The notes: generated by a model from the letters alone, not told the origin. Positions 45,020 through 58,100 are shown, counted from the stretch's first letter. The stretch: DNA of 64,000 nt from Lasiosphaeria ovina (GCA_033439765.1 JAULSN010000001.1:8060001-8124000), one strand, 5' to 3'. Translations and numbers: made by a program.

Positions 45020-47461
45020 TCAAAGTATAAGCCGATAATTTATGGTATCGGCCATCTCGCTGAGACCAACATTCCGTAGTCGCCTTCGGGGGTCGACAAT
45101 CTCTACCGGTTTGGCACCGACGGCCATCCTTGAGCCGTCTGCAAGTGCCATCGCCGCGAGGAGGGATATATGCCGGTTGTTCATGTGTACATAGTACCAG
45201 CGTAGCAAGAGTGACAAGACAAAGTTGAGAAACATGAACGCCGCGCAGATCACTAAGCCCTTGGTGTAATGTGGACCATCATAGACCGGGAACATCCTCG
45301 TTCCGAGCAAAGGCCCGGTCTGGCTAAGGTACCCAAAGATAGACATGCCGGCACCACGTGCCGTGTCGGTGGGCTGGTTGTTGAGGGACCATGGGAGGAT
45401 GTTTGCGATAGCCGAGAACACGCCCGCAGCGGCCAAAAAGATAGACGCATAGCGGCCAAGCGTGTTGTCCAATGGCAGCGTAGCCAGGAGAATGTAGCCC
45501 AAGCTACCAACCAGCGAGAGTGCCGCGATTGTATAACCGCGTTGCTTGAACTTGTCCGCAAACCACGTGCTGAGGATGCAGACGACAAAAGCAAATAAGT
45601 ACGGAGGCGCCGTTAGCCCCTGCGAGGCAACTTTTGAGAAGCCCATGGTCGTCAGGATGGTCGGCAAGAAGACGGGCAGGGATGCGAACGACACGTTGCA
45701 GCAAAATCCCATGAGTCCGTGGACAACTGTCTGTGGGTCTACCATCGTTTTCCATATTTGTTTTGGTTTAATATTACTCCACCCCATCCTGTGTTGGCCG
45801 GTCTTGCCGCTCTGCATAATTGTGCGTTGTTCGGCGATTTTCTTTTGGTACGCTTTCAAAAAGAAAGCTTCCTCCGGCGACTTAGGTAGGAAGATAGCGA
45901 GAGCAATGGCTAGAAGGACGGGCGGAATTCCTTCGGCGATGAAGAGTAGCCTCCACCCAGCAAGGTACGGGCTGTGCAAGTAACTGACAATGGCGTAAGC
46001 GAGGAGCCCTCCGAATGATGTTGCCAGGGGTGCGGCCGACAAGTAGATACCGACCCGGAGGCCGATTTCCTCTCGCCGGTAGAAGTAACTCAGAATGACT
46101 GGGATCCCGGGGGCAAAGCAAGCTTCGGCAACGCCGAGGAGACACCGGCAGATCATCATGCCTGCCCAGTTCTTCACGACACTCTGGAGAGCCGATATTG
46201 AACCCCTATTGTGCCTGTAAGCGTACGATCTTACCACGTGTGGTATGTATACGTGCTTTCGTCGATTGTGCATACCAGGCGAAGATCATAGCAGCTGCCC
46301 AGAAACCTATGGCAGGTGTCAAGTAGTATAATTGTTAGCCGTGAAACTAGCTAAAGCTTGCAAGGGATGTCGTGAGAACGGGAAAGGGGGGTGGGCAAAG
46401 GAGAGAAAAAATGCTCACGCATCTGGGGTCCCTGCCACAGAATATGAAATCCCGAAAAGGCAACTATGTAAAAAAGTCAAATCTCAAATCAAGCCTGATT
46501 TGTTTTCTTTTGCCGTGGCAGATGGGGCGAGGCAGCCGTACTGTAAGGGATATAGTAGATTGTCAAAAGCCACTGTAAGCACCCGAGTTAGATACGAAGA
46601 GTCTGAACAGCCTTGCAGTGCCGCCAAATAACGGAACAGATGAGAATAACACACCTCGAACTGGTTGTCGTCAAATCTCAAATCGGCACCCATGCCGCCC
46701 GTCTGGGCATTGCCAATGTTGGAGCGGTCGAGGATTGCGAACATGTAAGACAGAAATACAATGGGCATGATGAAGCGGTCGAACTTCCTCCTCACTTCTT
46801 TCTCCACGATGGGATTGATTGCATGGACCGTCAGCAAGTACTCGTCACTTGCCGGGTTAGGCAACATGGCAAGTTGCTGGGCAAGTTGCTGGGCTGACTT
46901 CTGGGTTGACTGTTGGGCTGGTTGCTGGGCTGGCACCATGGCAGGTTGTTGGGCTGGCTGCTGGGCTGGCGTAATGGTAAGTTCCTGGGCTGGCTGCTGG
47001 GTTGGCATAATGGCAGGTTGCTGGGCAGAGTGCTGGGCTGGCACAATGGCAGATTGCTGGGCTGGCTGCTGGGCTGGCGTAATGGTAAGTTCCTGGGCTG
47101 GCTGCTGGGCTGGCATAATTGCAGGTTGCTGGGCTGGCTGCTGGGCTGGCGTAATGGCAGGTTGCTGGGCTGGCTGCTGGGCTGGCACAATGGCAGGTTG
47201 CTGGGCAGAGTGCTGGGCTGGTTGGCTGGCTGGCACGATGGAAGGTGGCTGCCAGGCTGACTGCCAGTCTATCCGCCAGGCTGGAGGCTCGGCCGGTCGC
47301 TGGCCGGGTTGCTGGTCCGGCTGTTGCTTCGTGTCTTGGTCAGGCTCCTGCTGCCCCGGTGATGGCACCAGTTCGTCATGGGCCGAGTCATTGTCTTGCG
47401 AATTCTCCGCTTTCGAGGACCCGACGCTGCTGAAGCTGAATTTGGAGAGACGGCGAGCCAT
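45020..47461 (-). CDS. MFS transporter of the allantoate-permease (Dal5) type with repetitive N-terminal tail
   Basis: A predicted plasma-membrane anion/organic-acid importer of the anion:cation symporter family. Five exons, 47461-46655, 46572-46542, 46463-46419, 46306-46276 and 46214-45020, give 702 aa, about 200 more than usual. Residues 1-75 are charged and Gln-rich, then about ten 12-residue repeats (consensus PAQQPAITPAQQ) run to about residue 200. The transporter core follows: VRRKFDRFIMPIVFLSYMF, LDRSNIGNAQ, and over the small exons IPYIAFSGFHILWQGPQMR. CLLGVAEACFAPG and GWRLLFIAEGIP match Dal5-type carriers. Three exons are only 31-45 nt. The start was chosen for the good ATG context (CAACCATGG); the frame stays open upstream to about 47711, so a longer N-terminus is possible. 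Confidence 0.85.
46871..47245 (-). repeat. Coding minisatellite, 36-bp units, in the MFS transporter
   Basis: About ten tandem units of 36 bp encode 12-residue Pro-Ala-Gln repeats. Units differ at the hydrophobic triplet (AIV, AIT, AIM, LTI), and a higher-order pattern is visible: the unit containing ELTITP occurs twice, three units apart. Reading frame is kept throughout, indicating that it is translated. Confidence 0.93.
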
Positions 47462-48635
47462 GGTTGTTGCCGGTGCTTCTGCTGTTGCGACTTCTCGCAA
47501 TTGTTCGGGGCTGGGATACGTGCCAAGGAAGACTTGATACAGTCGGTAGGTGCTCCAAGGCACAAAACACAGCTTTCCAACTTGCTCTTGTTCTTTCGGG
47601 AACAAGGCCGTCACGGCGGCAGTGAAGTATGGGAATGACACACTGATAATGATTGACAACGAGCGAGAGGAGGATATAGATACCTCAGATAACAGAGTAT
47701 GGGGAGGCGGTAGCTATGCTCCTGTGGGGGCGAGATGATACAAGCAAGAGAAAGGCAGCCAGAAAAGAAACGAAGAAAAAAGGCGTTGTTGGGGAGCACA
47801 ACATACGAGAAGCGTCTCGACCATGGATTTTCCTGCCTTGCTCGGCCAGTTGCGCCTCCTCTCCATGCTGTATTTCCAGCGAGTGTAAGGTACGTCGATC
47901 TTGGACCCGGGCGGCGACCACTGGTTCCTCCCCCAGAAATGGCCCACCTCGTCGCGGTGGACGTGTGGGACGGGCCATGGCCATCGATGCTCTTGCCATC
48001 CATGGAACTTCCAGGTTGGCAGTGAGTCGGCATGCTGTTGTACTCGCTACACAACGAGAACTGATAAAGTCTTCGATTGGCACTGGCAGTTAACCCAACC
48101 TAGGTTAAGGAGGTAAGGAGGTAGTACCAACCTCGCCAATAGCAGCCCCAGCCCGTTCCTTCCCCAGAAAATTAGAAGCTGAAGACGGATGAGGCCGTAC
48201 AAGCAACCTAAATGTCTACCTTAATTCTAATGAAAGCTTGACCAACGAATCAGAGGGGCTGCAGACGCTTGTTTGGGCAACTGCGAGGCAATCCAGACCC
48301 ACACATCAGGACCGACCCCGGCCATCCAATGTTCCCGTCAAGCTGCCGCTGCGGTGCCGGGCACAACTGGGGGGGGCCCTTTCCGCGGGCCGGCCTTCAT
48401 GAGAGATCTTGCCAATCCCCGCATTGGTTTCTGTCAGGAAGCGACTTCCATTCTCCAGCGTGCCAAGGCATCTTTGAGCACACCAGACCTGTTCTGTCGC
48501 CAACGGAGAACAGACCGGCCATCCTGGGACACACACATAGGTCTATGCTACCGGTTTCTTCAAAACGACGACTGACGAAATATTTCTTCCGACCCAAAAC
48601 ATCTCATTACTACTTATTAATTACCTGCTCCATCC
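47462..48635. other. Promoter/leader region of the MFS gene, with a possible unassigned coding exon
   Basis: On the minus strand a frame from about 48050 to 47807 reads through GHFWGRNQW, DVPYTRWKYSMERRRNWP and KSMVETLL, and ends at a strong donor GTATGT (47806). It looks more protein-like than its surroundings, but I recognise no family. It may be an exon of a small unknown gene or part of the MFS transcript. The rest, to 48635, shows nothing. Confidence 0.35.
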
Positions 48636-49614
48636 ATGAGTTCATGTACGGGCCATCCACCACCCCTTTTGCCCGCGGCGGGGTCCCTTATAGAAGACTA
48701 TCACTTGGGATGTGTCCTGAGGTCCATTGCAAAAAGGGTAGCAGAACTCTCGGGCAATTACACAGACCCTCAGTACACGTCGGAGACCCGTCCCTTGGCA
48801 AGCTTTGGGAGAATGAAGGCACGTTCTTTTGCCACTTCAGACAGCTATCATATAAACCCAAATGTTTACGCCAAGCGCACCCACTCTCACGAAGCCAACG
48901 CTATCTATTGCATGCAGCGCCACGGAATGCCAACACCACAGATATTGTCCTACCACCCAGCACCGGAACTAAACTGCTACTTCATCAGCATGGAGAAGAA
49001 GAGGGGATGGACATCGCTCAGGGAATTCCTCGAAGAGTGTAACTTCGATGAGGCCCAGAATATCACGACCGAGCTACGCAATTATCTCTCCCACATGAGA
49101 ACGATCTGTGGCTCTTGGGTTGGGTCCCTGAACAACACTGATATGACGGCACATGACGCTGCCGGCCCTGTTCGAGACGCATGGTTCCACGCCCTTGATC
49201 CCACAACGGATAGTCAGTTGTGCAGGTGGTATCCGGACGAACACAGCTTCTGGATGGGGATCCGGAAATGTGTTGAGGCGAGGGGGGGGGGCGAGGAATC
49301 CAGCTACTGGCAGAGCATTGGCCTTTATGGACATCTCTCCGAGGAGCGATCAACGCAGCCAAGTCTGCTTTACAAACGGCAATATTACCCCAGACAACAT
49401 TATGGTCGGGAACGGCAGGATTGTTGCTATCCTGGACTGGAGCCAGAGCGGCTTCTATCCGGAATACTAGGAGTATGTCAAGGCAGTCCAAGGCAACCCG
49501 GACTTCTATTTCGCTTCGCATCGAAACGTCATCATAAATTGTCTCCAGCACTACGCAGCAGAAGCGACAATCCTGGCACAGCCCATGACACTCATGTCAA
49601 ATTCACAGGGATGA
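48636..49614 (+). pseudogene. Decayed aminoglycoside-phosphotransferase-like (APH/kinase-fold) gene
   Basis: The first frame (from ATG 48636) carries HEANAIYCMQRHGMPTPQ, a stretch typical of fungal APH-like kinases, and continues to KCVEAR at about 49281. There a run of ten G (49282-49291) coincides with a switch of the conserved signal to another frame, which reads FTNGNITPDNIMVGNGRI and then AILDWSQSGFYPEY. An in-frame TAG (49468-49470) stands where the family has Trp, and family-like sequence goes on as EYVKAVQGNPDFYF to 49614. The catalytic His-Gly-Asp of the HGDL motif reads Asn-Gly-Asn. Frameshift, nonsense codon and lost catalytic residues together indicate a pseudogene; a sequencing error in the G run would explain only the first. 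Upstream exons are not excluded. Confidence 0.7.
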
Positions 49615-50756
49615 GGGGAAATCCCGTAGAGAGCACAGAAAAGAGACCGAGAACCCCCATGCTATGGTGGTGTTGTTGAGGTTGAAGGACCTCCCATCAG
49701 CGTATCAACTTTGCCCCTTTTTTTCTGTAAATATCTGTGTGTGTATGGGTGTGGTTGTTGCACAAGATAGCGGAATCACCTAGATCATAGACTCAGCGGC
49801 TTGCCACAAGATATTTTTTTTTCCAGACCGACAGGTAGAAAATTCCCAGAACGGTCAATGATAGCCCGATTTTTTTTCTTTTCTTTTTGGTTTTCCGTCC
49901 AAAACAAAACGCAATTCCGCTACTTTTAAATCTTCTCTGTCGTCTATCCTATCGGTGCTGATATCTCTGACCAGGGCGGTACCTAGGTCCATGTCGGCTT
50001 GGGTGTGCAGATGATGAGTAAGACGCCACGGCCTTCCGGTGCTCACTTCTGGCACACTACCGGTACCTCACTCACCTTGAGTGCCTCGCGAGGGATACGA
50101 AAGAAGGTACGTACACCCCAGTACTTGGTTGCGCACAGTGTAGGTATGTCGTGTATGTATTACGTATGGTACACCATCCCACGGTTGAACGGTATGTACT
50201 TGTACCTAACAACTAACGTGCCCATCCATGTTTCACATCCGCCGCTGATTGTATTGTACATACCTAAGGAGTCTGTACTGTCCAGCTCGAGAGAGCCTTG
50301 TATTCCTCCATACTGAGCCGGAAGCGTACATATACGCACCTTCTTCTGAGGTCGATCGTAATAAGAACGAGAAGGTGCCACTGGCAGTGCTGTTGGCTGT
50401 GTGTCACGGCTATGGTGGTTTGTGGGATAGTATCCGTGTGTGTCCCGAGGGAGTGTACAAGCGAAAGGTAACGGTAACGTAAGGCACGGTAAGGCCGCTG
50501 CGGTTGATCTGTATCCCTACTTCTGCTGGTATGTATGTACATGCGTATTGTGCCGGGGAAGAAGCTCTTCGGCTAAAAAATAAAATAAGAATGATAATGG
50601 CAATAATAAGCAGCCACAGTTACTACTACGCCTTGGCTTGCCTTCCCAGAGACCCTGACCGGCAGAGTGGGACAGACATAGAGATAGGATTCAAAGTTAA
50701 CAGAACGTTTATCGTGCATCACGCTACGGCAGTGTGGTAAGACAAGGCGTGGTGTC

Positions 50757-50764
50757 TGTGTGTG

Positions 50765-50803
<39 letters not shown>

Positions 50804-50829
50804 GTGTGTGTGCGTGTGTGTGTGTGTGT
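50757..50829 (+). repeat. GT dinucleotide microsatellite
   Basis: About 36 TG units with a few CG interruptions. Both strands are open through it, which produces meaningless Val/Cys and Thr/His frames. Confidence 0.97.
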
Positions 50830-52126
50830 CATCCGTCGCCGCCGCCTCACTTTCCCTCAACTTCTAAACTACCTACACCCGTCTCTTGGGGTGGTACTGT
50901 ACCGCCACAGCCGGCCGGCCAGCCCAGCCTTGTTTTGGCCCTTCTTCCCTGCCCTGGGTTTCCTCGCCTAGCTGGCGGCTGTCCCTGTACCTTTATGACG
51001 TACTGTACGTACACAAAAGGGTAGGGAAGGAATGTCTGTACAGGACGCTATCCGCCTCGTGGGGGTCTGGCTGCGATTCCGCTGAGACTGGGATCTGGGC
51101 TTGTTTCCGATGGAATTTGGCCGCTTATCGTTTTCCCCCCTTTCTTAGGGTAGTTGATCGGCAATTTACCCCTGCGCTTGGGAAGGAAGCTGGTCTTTTT
51201 ATTATTTTTCTTCATTCATTTTACCTCTCTTTCTCTTCACACGAGGACCTTATTCCCCCCTTTTTGTCCTTCAAGGATGCTGTCAAGTCACTTACAGAGT
51301 TTTATACGTACTCCTTATCGTATGTAGACTACCCTAGGGAGACAGGCACGTGATGGTCAAGGCCGGCTATGCAGCAGCGTTGTGTACATCCTTATTCTGT
51401 GTAGTGTGATGGTTACGCCGCGGAATCACAAGCTACAAACGCCTCAGGCGCTCGCCGTGTAAGAAGAACTAAGATCCACGGAAGGCGGGATGTAACCGAA
51501 CCAACCATCTCAGCCCAAAGCCCGATGTCTGGATTCCCGGGTCTGTTTGCGTGTCTGCCTGTCAGTCTGGCTGTCAGTCTCTCATCGGAGGTTCAGAAGA
51601 GTAATGTGATAGTTCGCGCTGACACACACACCCACACACCCATCCGCCCACCCACCAGCTCTGTACTCTGCAGTGAGGGGTGGGGGTCGTTTCTCAAAAG
51701 TTTTACTCGGTAGCTTTGGTAAAAATGACAATTGAGTTGAATCAAGCAAAAGGAAAAAGAAAAGAAAAAAAAGAAACGCAGAATCGAACCACAAACCCGG
51801 GATTGCGATCCCCGGCCCCCCAAAAAAGCACTGTGTCATGACGTTGGCGGTAGGTAGGTATCGTAATCCTTTTTTCTTCTTCTTTTGGAGCAAGAGACCG
51901 GAGGCGCCCGGTGCGCCAAGAGTTTGCCCTGCCCTGCCTTTGTCGGTGACCGGCCGTTTGGGGCGGCACCCACGACGAAGTGGGGAAAATGCCGGACCGG
52001 GAAACCTTCCCCTTGCCTTGGCCCCCCTTCACCACCGTAGAGGTTCACCCTCTCTCTGCTCTGCCTTGAACTGCAAAGGAAAAGCAAGGGGCGCGCAAAG
52101 GAAATGTTCGGACCACCTACACTCAC

Positions 52127-52143
52127 CCCCCCCCCCCCCCCCC
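52127..52143 (+). repeat. Poly-C tract, 17 nt
   Basis: Uninterrupted C run in the gene-free region; its exact length is uncertain in most sequencing chemistries. A similar run lies at 63359-63374. Confidence 0.95.
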
Positions 52144-55100
52144 TCCCTTCTCGAACATTTTCTCTTCTAGTTCCCGGCTTCCCGCTCTTGTGTCATGTCA
52201 TGTAGGTACGGGCTGGACGGCACCTGGCCTTTTCATCAGGCCCGCATGCAAGGTGGCCGACGTTGACGCATTGTTTGGGAAATTTTTGCGTCGCTCGTGA
52301 CATGCTGCAGCATGTATTTGCAAGCCTGCGTCAGGGTCTGTCCCCTCTCGCGCTCAGCGAACCTTGTTGATTTCTTTGGCAGCCTGGGCAAGCTCGTAAA
52401 GTGGCGGTGTAAAATCGCAATGGTGGTGCATGACAACCTGGAAAGTTTAAAAAAAAAAGGTCCAAGGCCAAGGCATGTAGGTAGAGGAACTTGTCGGACT
52501 TCCGTAGAGATGGCGCGATGTAATTCGCTAAGCAAACGAGGAAAAAGTGACATGGCTTAATACTTCCCGCTTAACCAAAACGGGCAATGGAAGTCGGCCT
52601 CCTCCCCTTTTATGTGCTGCAGTAAACAAAGCAGTGAAGATGGGAAAAAATCCCCCAGAAATGGAAAAAAGGGAAACGAACAATAATAAACCTGTGTTAT
52701 AGTAGACCCCTGGGTAGCGTACAATAATCAGCTGCTTGTTGTAAGCAGTGGATTTCGGACAGTATACAAGAGAGGGCGAAGGAGAAGATCTCCTGAAGCC
52801 AAGTTACTTCTCAACCTTGCCCTCGACACAATCCCGGTGGCTTTGTGTTCGCAGTGATGGACTGGCGGAGAGGCAATCAATTCCGTAAATCCCAGACACT
52901 AGCCATGCCAGTGTTGCATGGTTCGTATTTGGGCACGCAGCTGATGATCGACTCTCGCCTTGGGGGTTCGATCCTGCTTACCGGGATATTGGGATCGGGT
53001 GCGGCGGCAGAAGATCAAATTGGCATCGCGCCTTGCGCGAGCAGAACAATGAATCATTCGCCCGGGCGAATGTCCGTACCAATGGGGTGGCCTGATAAAG
53101 TTGAAGCCCGACAGAGGCTGGGCTCAAATGGAGACGAGGCACCGGTTTGCACTGCGCAGTGCGACCAGCATCGAAACCTATCATCTTCGAGTTTAGCCAT
53201 CATATGACAAATCTGGAGAATGAATAAACGCGACCCCCGGCCAGAAAGGTGACGGTAGAAGAACACATTATTCCTTCATCGAGGTTGGTTGTTTGTATGG
53301 CAAGGGTGCAAATCCTGGCTCCGGTGTAAGGGATATCTCGAAAGGGTAGGTCTTTCGAGCACCGGGAGTTATTGAATATCCAGGAGGTGTTAAACTACGT
53401 AGCTGAAAGGGCGGGCAACTTCGACAGACAACTAGGCTGAGTATGGACACACGACGCTCGTTTCCGGTTGCCTTGCGATGCCTACAATTCCCGAAACCGC
53501 ATCCAAGCTCACTTTTGGGAACCACGACGATGAGGTCTAGGCGAATATTGATCGTGAAAAAGGACTCGAAATAGCGACATTAACTAAGATTAATCTTCAG
53601 CGACAATCATCCTTGTCTTGATACGCGTGTTTAGCTGTGGGGGATTTTATATCATCAGTCTTTGCATAGTGGCCAACCATTATTTTGGGGGATTAGATCC
53701 TGGCCTGCATTCGACAATAGTTATTGGAAGAGAGTTGGAGCAAGCCAGCCACGGTTATAGCCGGGTAGGTTCGGTCTCGAGGGGACTTTTGACATGGCTG
53801 CTATCCTTGCCCATTGGATGCTGAACCTGTTGACAACCCCAGGTCTGCCAATACGCGTCGTGGACAAAGACGAAAGCCTCGGCAACGAACAGCGGGACTG
53901 GTTGGTTCAAATATCTGGTTCGTCCCAACCTTCCCGACATATAACCGCTCGGCCACATCTGGAGCACCCCTCCAAGCCACGTGGAGGAACTCTTTTGGTT
54001 GCCAGGGAGCACGGATGGCTCCCATCCCGCCGCGTCGGATGAACTCCGCCGGCAAGCCTCGGCCACCTCGTGGGCCTCATTGGCTCGCAGGGAGGAGAAA
54101 GGGGGCAGTCTGAGCGCATTCCCCGCGCTGACACAACCAATGAGGAGGTAAAGACGGCGCCGAAGGCCTCGTCGCCGTTGCTTAAATCGACATGTTCCCC
54201 CCGCGCCCCCGTTCTTGCCATTGGGCTTGCGCTCGCCTCGGCCTGTCCTTGTTGAATCCCCGTCACCCCTCAGCTGTGCGGCTGGTCCGTAGATCTGGGT
54301 TCTGGCCTTGGGTCATGCAGACGGCTAAGCACAGCGGGAAGGGCTCTGGGCAGGGGTTCTTGGTTTACTGAGAGGCTGGTCAGGATGCGACAGAACAACC
54401 AGGGTGTCCGGGGTTGACACACCGAAGCCAATGTATGACATGTTTATATTCTCCTATTGGGCCGGCCGGCCGGGAGCTGTGCTCGATGCTGTTTGTGGGA
54501 TGAGCTGCACCCCCTTTGCCTCGGCTAAGGGCCTCGGTAAGTATAGCTTGGTGGCGGCTGGTGCTCGGTACTAGTCGGGCTGATGCCGAATTGACGTTGT
54601 GCTTGAGGCCAACGATTGAGATAGCTGAGCACAAGTCACTAGGCGGTTTCGAAAGCGACTGGGCGTGGTCGGCCCAGATTACCACAGTGATGACTATCAA
54701 TTTGACGGCTTTCCTCTGGGCTCGAGCAGTCTGGTCCGCGCAGCATTGTTCTCGTCCCCTCGTGTTTCGAGCATCGTGCCCTGCTTCTCTGCTCTGGGAG
54801 CCATGGAGTCGAACATAGTATGAAGTTTGATCCAAGGCACAGTACGATTGTGGGGAACCCTGCTGACATGCCTAGCATGGCACCATGATCCATGGCTGCA
54901 TGCAGCGGTGCGGTCGAGAGCAGGTCGGATGATGCGTGATCAAGAGGGGCAGGCCATGGCAGTAGAAATGAACCAAAAAAGAGACCCAAAGCGGTCGGCG
55001 GCAGCGGACAAGAGAAAATGAAAAGTGCCTCTACCTTGCCGAAGTGGAGCCTAGTCATCATCGGGAAGAGGAAGGCTCGGGTAGTATTGCCAGTTCAGTC

Positions 55101-58100
55101 TCTTGGTGAGTAAGATGACGCGACCCAGGAGATGTTAATTGGCTGGAATCGACGGCCTGCAACCTTGGAGGACTTGAGATTTTGAATCCTCTAGGATCGA
55201 TGGAGTGAGCAGATGGACCGACGGATGCATCGAGCCAAGAGTCGTTAGACATGCTCGGGCAAAGGAAAAGAAGAGAAGAGAGAAGACAGCTGTCGCGGCT
55301 GCTCTCGAGTCTATCTCGAGGGCTCGTTTTTTCGCGTAGCGTAACGCGGCAAGCGTTATCCGGTACGGGCTTGTTAGTAGTTCTAGGCCAAAGAGATCCA
55401 AGCTGTCGGAACCTGCTGTGGCGGCTGTGGCTTGCATCCTTCTCCCAGTTGTTCTGGAAAATCACTATCCGTACGAAGACGAACTCGCTAAAGAAGGATC
55501 GCAGGTTTACCGTTGGAAGAAACCCGGTATAGGCGCTGTGTTGTGCGACGATCCAGTATCAGCTCGGTCGTGTTGGTATGTATTCTACATACGGGGCAGG
55601 ACGGAGTACAGTACGAAGGACTCTGTAGATCTATCCGTATGTGGGTCATTGGGCCCTTTCGCGGAATCTTGAAATACGTAATTAAATCAACGTGGGGGTG
55701 TTGAAGATACCAGGTACCTTCGTTAGTTCCACTTCAAGTTGTTTTGGGCGAAAACAGCGTCCAATACTGGTGTAATAAAAGCATTGCCCAGTACTCCGTA
55801 CTGTACATGTGATACCCGACCGGGCAGATACTTGGATGACGGCAAATAACCTGAACTTCGCTCTGGCCAACCTCCAAGTTGTTCGTCAGCTTCAGGAACT
55901 ACCCAGGGACGATCTACGAATCCGCACCGTCTACTGCAGCCTGGGCAAAGCACTTTACATTTTACATTTGTAACTTCATATGCAGTCACAGCAACTTGGC
56001 CTTAGATTTGTGCCTATTCCGTACACGAGTACATGAGGCAGGCACCTTCAATGCTCGTGCCACTCGAGATTGGAAAGCGCAGGACAACGCACGTCAAACG
56101 TCCACTGTGACAAATGCACAGTGTAGAATGGCGTATGAACCGTGCAAATCAGACGGTTTACAACAAGGTACTGAGGTACCGACATGGGTCAAAGAGATGA
56201 TGATGTCTCAAATGGAGAGCTAGAAAAATAGCCCATCTAACATTATTTTTGCGCAGGTACCATTTGATTGATCCATTTTCGTGGTATTTCCCTTTTCCTG
56301 ATTTGGGTTTATTTTCATTTCCCCCTTTTGTCTTTGCACTTGCTGAGCAGTGGGTGATAGGATATAGTGCAGTGAACCGGGCGGTGGCGACGGGGAGTCA
56401 GTCGAGGGACCCCCACCGAATTGCCGCGCTTGAATTCCCAGATCCCAGAACCACGTTGCTGGACCCGGGCGTTTGGGCGAGACCTGGGGATTCGGAGTGG
56501 GAGCAGCGGAGCGCACTGACCTGAGCCATGACTGATTTTTGCTGGCAGGCATGCGGGAGGTGGGGGCGCCCAACCAAATCGCAGTTGCGCTGGGCTGCCC
56601 TGACCAGATTTTCCTCGATTGCCTTCTCAAGGTTCCCTTTTACACATCTCTAGCCTTGGAGCGGAGACTCTCCGGAGAAACGCTAGGCTTTCATGCCCCC
56701 CTTAGCTCCTCACTCGTGTTCTTTTTCCCGGACATGTTTTTAAATGCACCATATAGCACCATTATTATTGGCATTGGGTACCGCTGGATTTGGAAGGTCG
56801 ACGCTCGAAGTCTCATGTGCCTGCTGCTTCCCTGACAACCAACGACGCCTGCCTTCCATGCATGGAATGAGATGACAATGACGGGAGTGTGCGGACAAGA
56901 GAAAAGGACTAGGTCCTGGACGATGCCGCCAAGTCGCCACAAGTCATCCTCGCAGCGCAAAAATACAATGGATGTACAGCATCGAGACGGAAGCAACGTC
57001 AGGCAGGCGGGCAGCGAGCTAGACGACGACGAGTATATTTCCATGCCGAGAACAGCGACTGATGCAGGCTGAGTGGCCGACAAAAGCGGTTCAAAAAGTG
57101 TCACCTGCCCCTCCAAAAGGCTGCCCCCCCCCCCTGTTTGCCCCTCCATGCGCCTCGCTACTATGCCACTGGGGCTCCTCATTGACCAGTCACAGCGCAC
57201 GCCCTTGTTGCAGACGAACACGGACATCCATGGAGACTCTGACAACTCGAGGTAGGCTCCATCGCGCTTCCTCCCTCTGGACCGACTGGCCAGGCGCCTG
57301 CCTCATTGACGTAGTCTAGTACATACAGTACATACACAGGGTACACAACGGGCTTCGTGTTCTTCGCCTTGGGCCAAATTTACAAACAGACCAAAGACGG
57401 GAGATGGTTAGGCTGACCTGAGTAGTTCAAGTCTACACTCCAGCCGCTGACGCCTCAGGATTGATTTCGCTGCTTGGCACATCATGATGGACGTCCGGCC
57501 ATGCAGCTTCCATGCGCGTAGTTTCGAACTGGGGAATGGTCTGCCTGCCGTCTCTGGGCGAGGGGCCGTCGTTGTCGAGTCGACACGGCTCACTGACATC
57601 AGACGAAAGCCAATCCAATCCCGTCGGCACTACGCAGTACTCGGTATGCAAATTGGTTTCCAGAATCAAACGTCCCCGGTATGAAACAGAGCATGCACCA
57701 ATCGCCTGATCCTGAGTCTCTCAATCCATCAACCCGTCCATGGCACACGCAAGGAAGGCCCTCTCTTCAGGTCTCGATTGGCGCTAAGCTGTCCAGATGA
57801 CCATCACGACCAGCTGTTGACAAACCGAATCCATCAGCCGACCGTTGGCTTACAGTTCGTTCCTACCGTCCTCGTTTTTCCCTAATTGAGGTTCCCGATC
57901 CAGTGGATATGGCCCTCAGTCGTCTGCTGGCGAATGAAAGAGTCCCTCACCGGTCCCGGATAAGAACACCCACCAGAAAATGTCGCCCAAAGCCAATTGA
58001 GCGGGAAAATATTGGGCGCCGGTTCCGCGGTTGAGCCTCCACAGGCACGACACAAGACTCGCTCATCCAATTATAGGTCGATTGATGGATCATGCCGGAG

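Noticed and set aside
50734..51024. Val/Cys-rich and Thr/His-rich frames
   Set aside because: Translations of the GT microsatellite.
51740..51850. tRNA-like T-arm (GGTTCGATTC on the minus strand) followed by T runs
   Set aside because: A hairpin and a wobble-paired T-arm can be drawn, but there is no D-arm and no acceptor stem; at best a decayed relic.
52955..52980. B-box-like GGTTCGATCC on the plus strand
   Set aside because: No A-box at the right distance and no cloverleaf.
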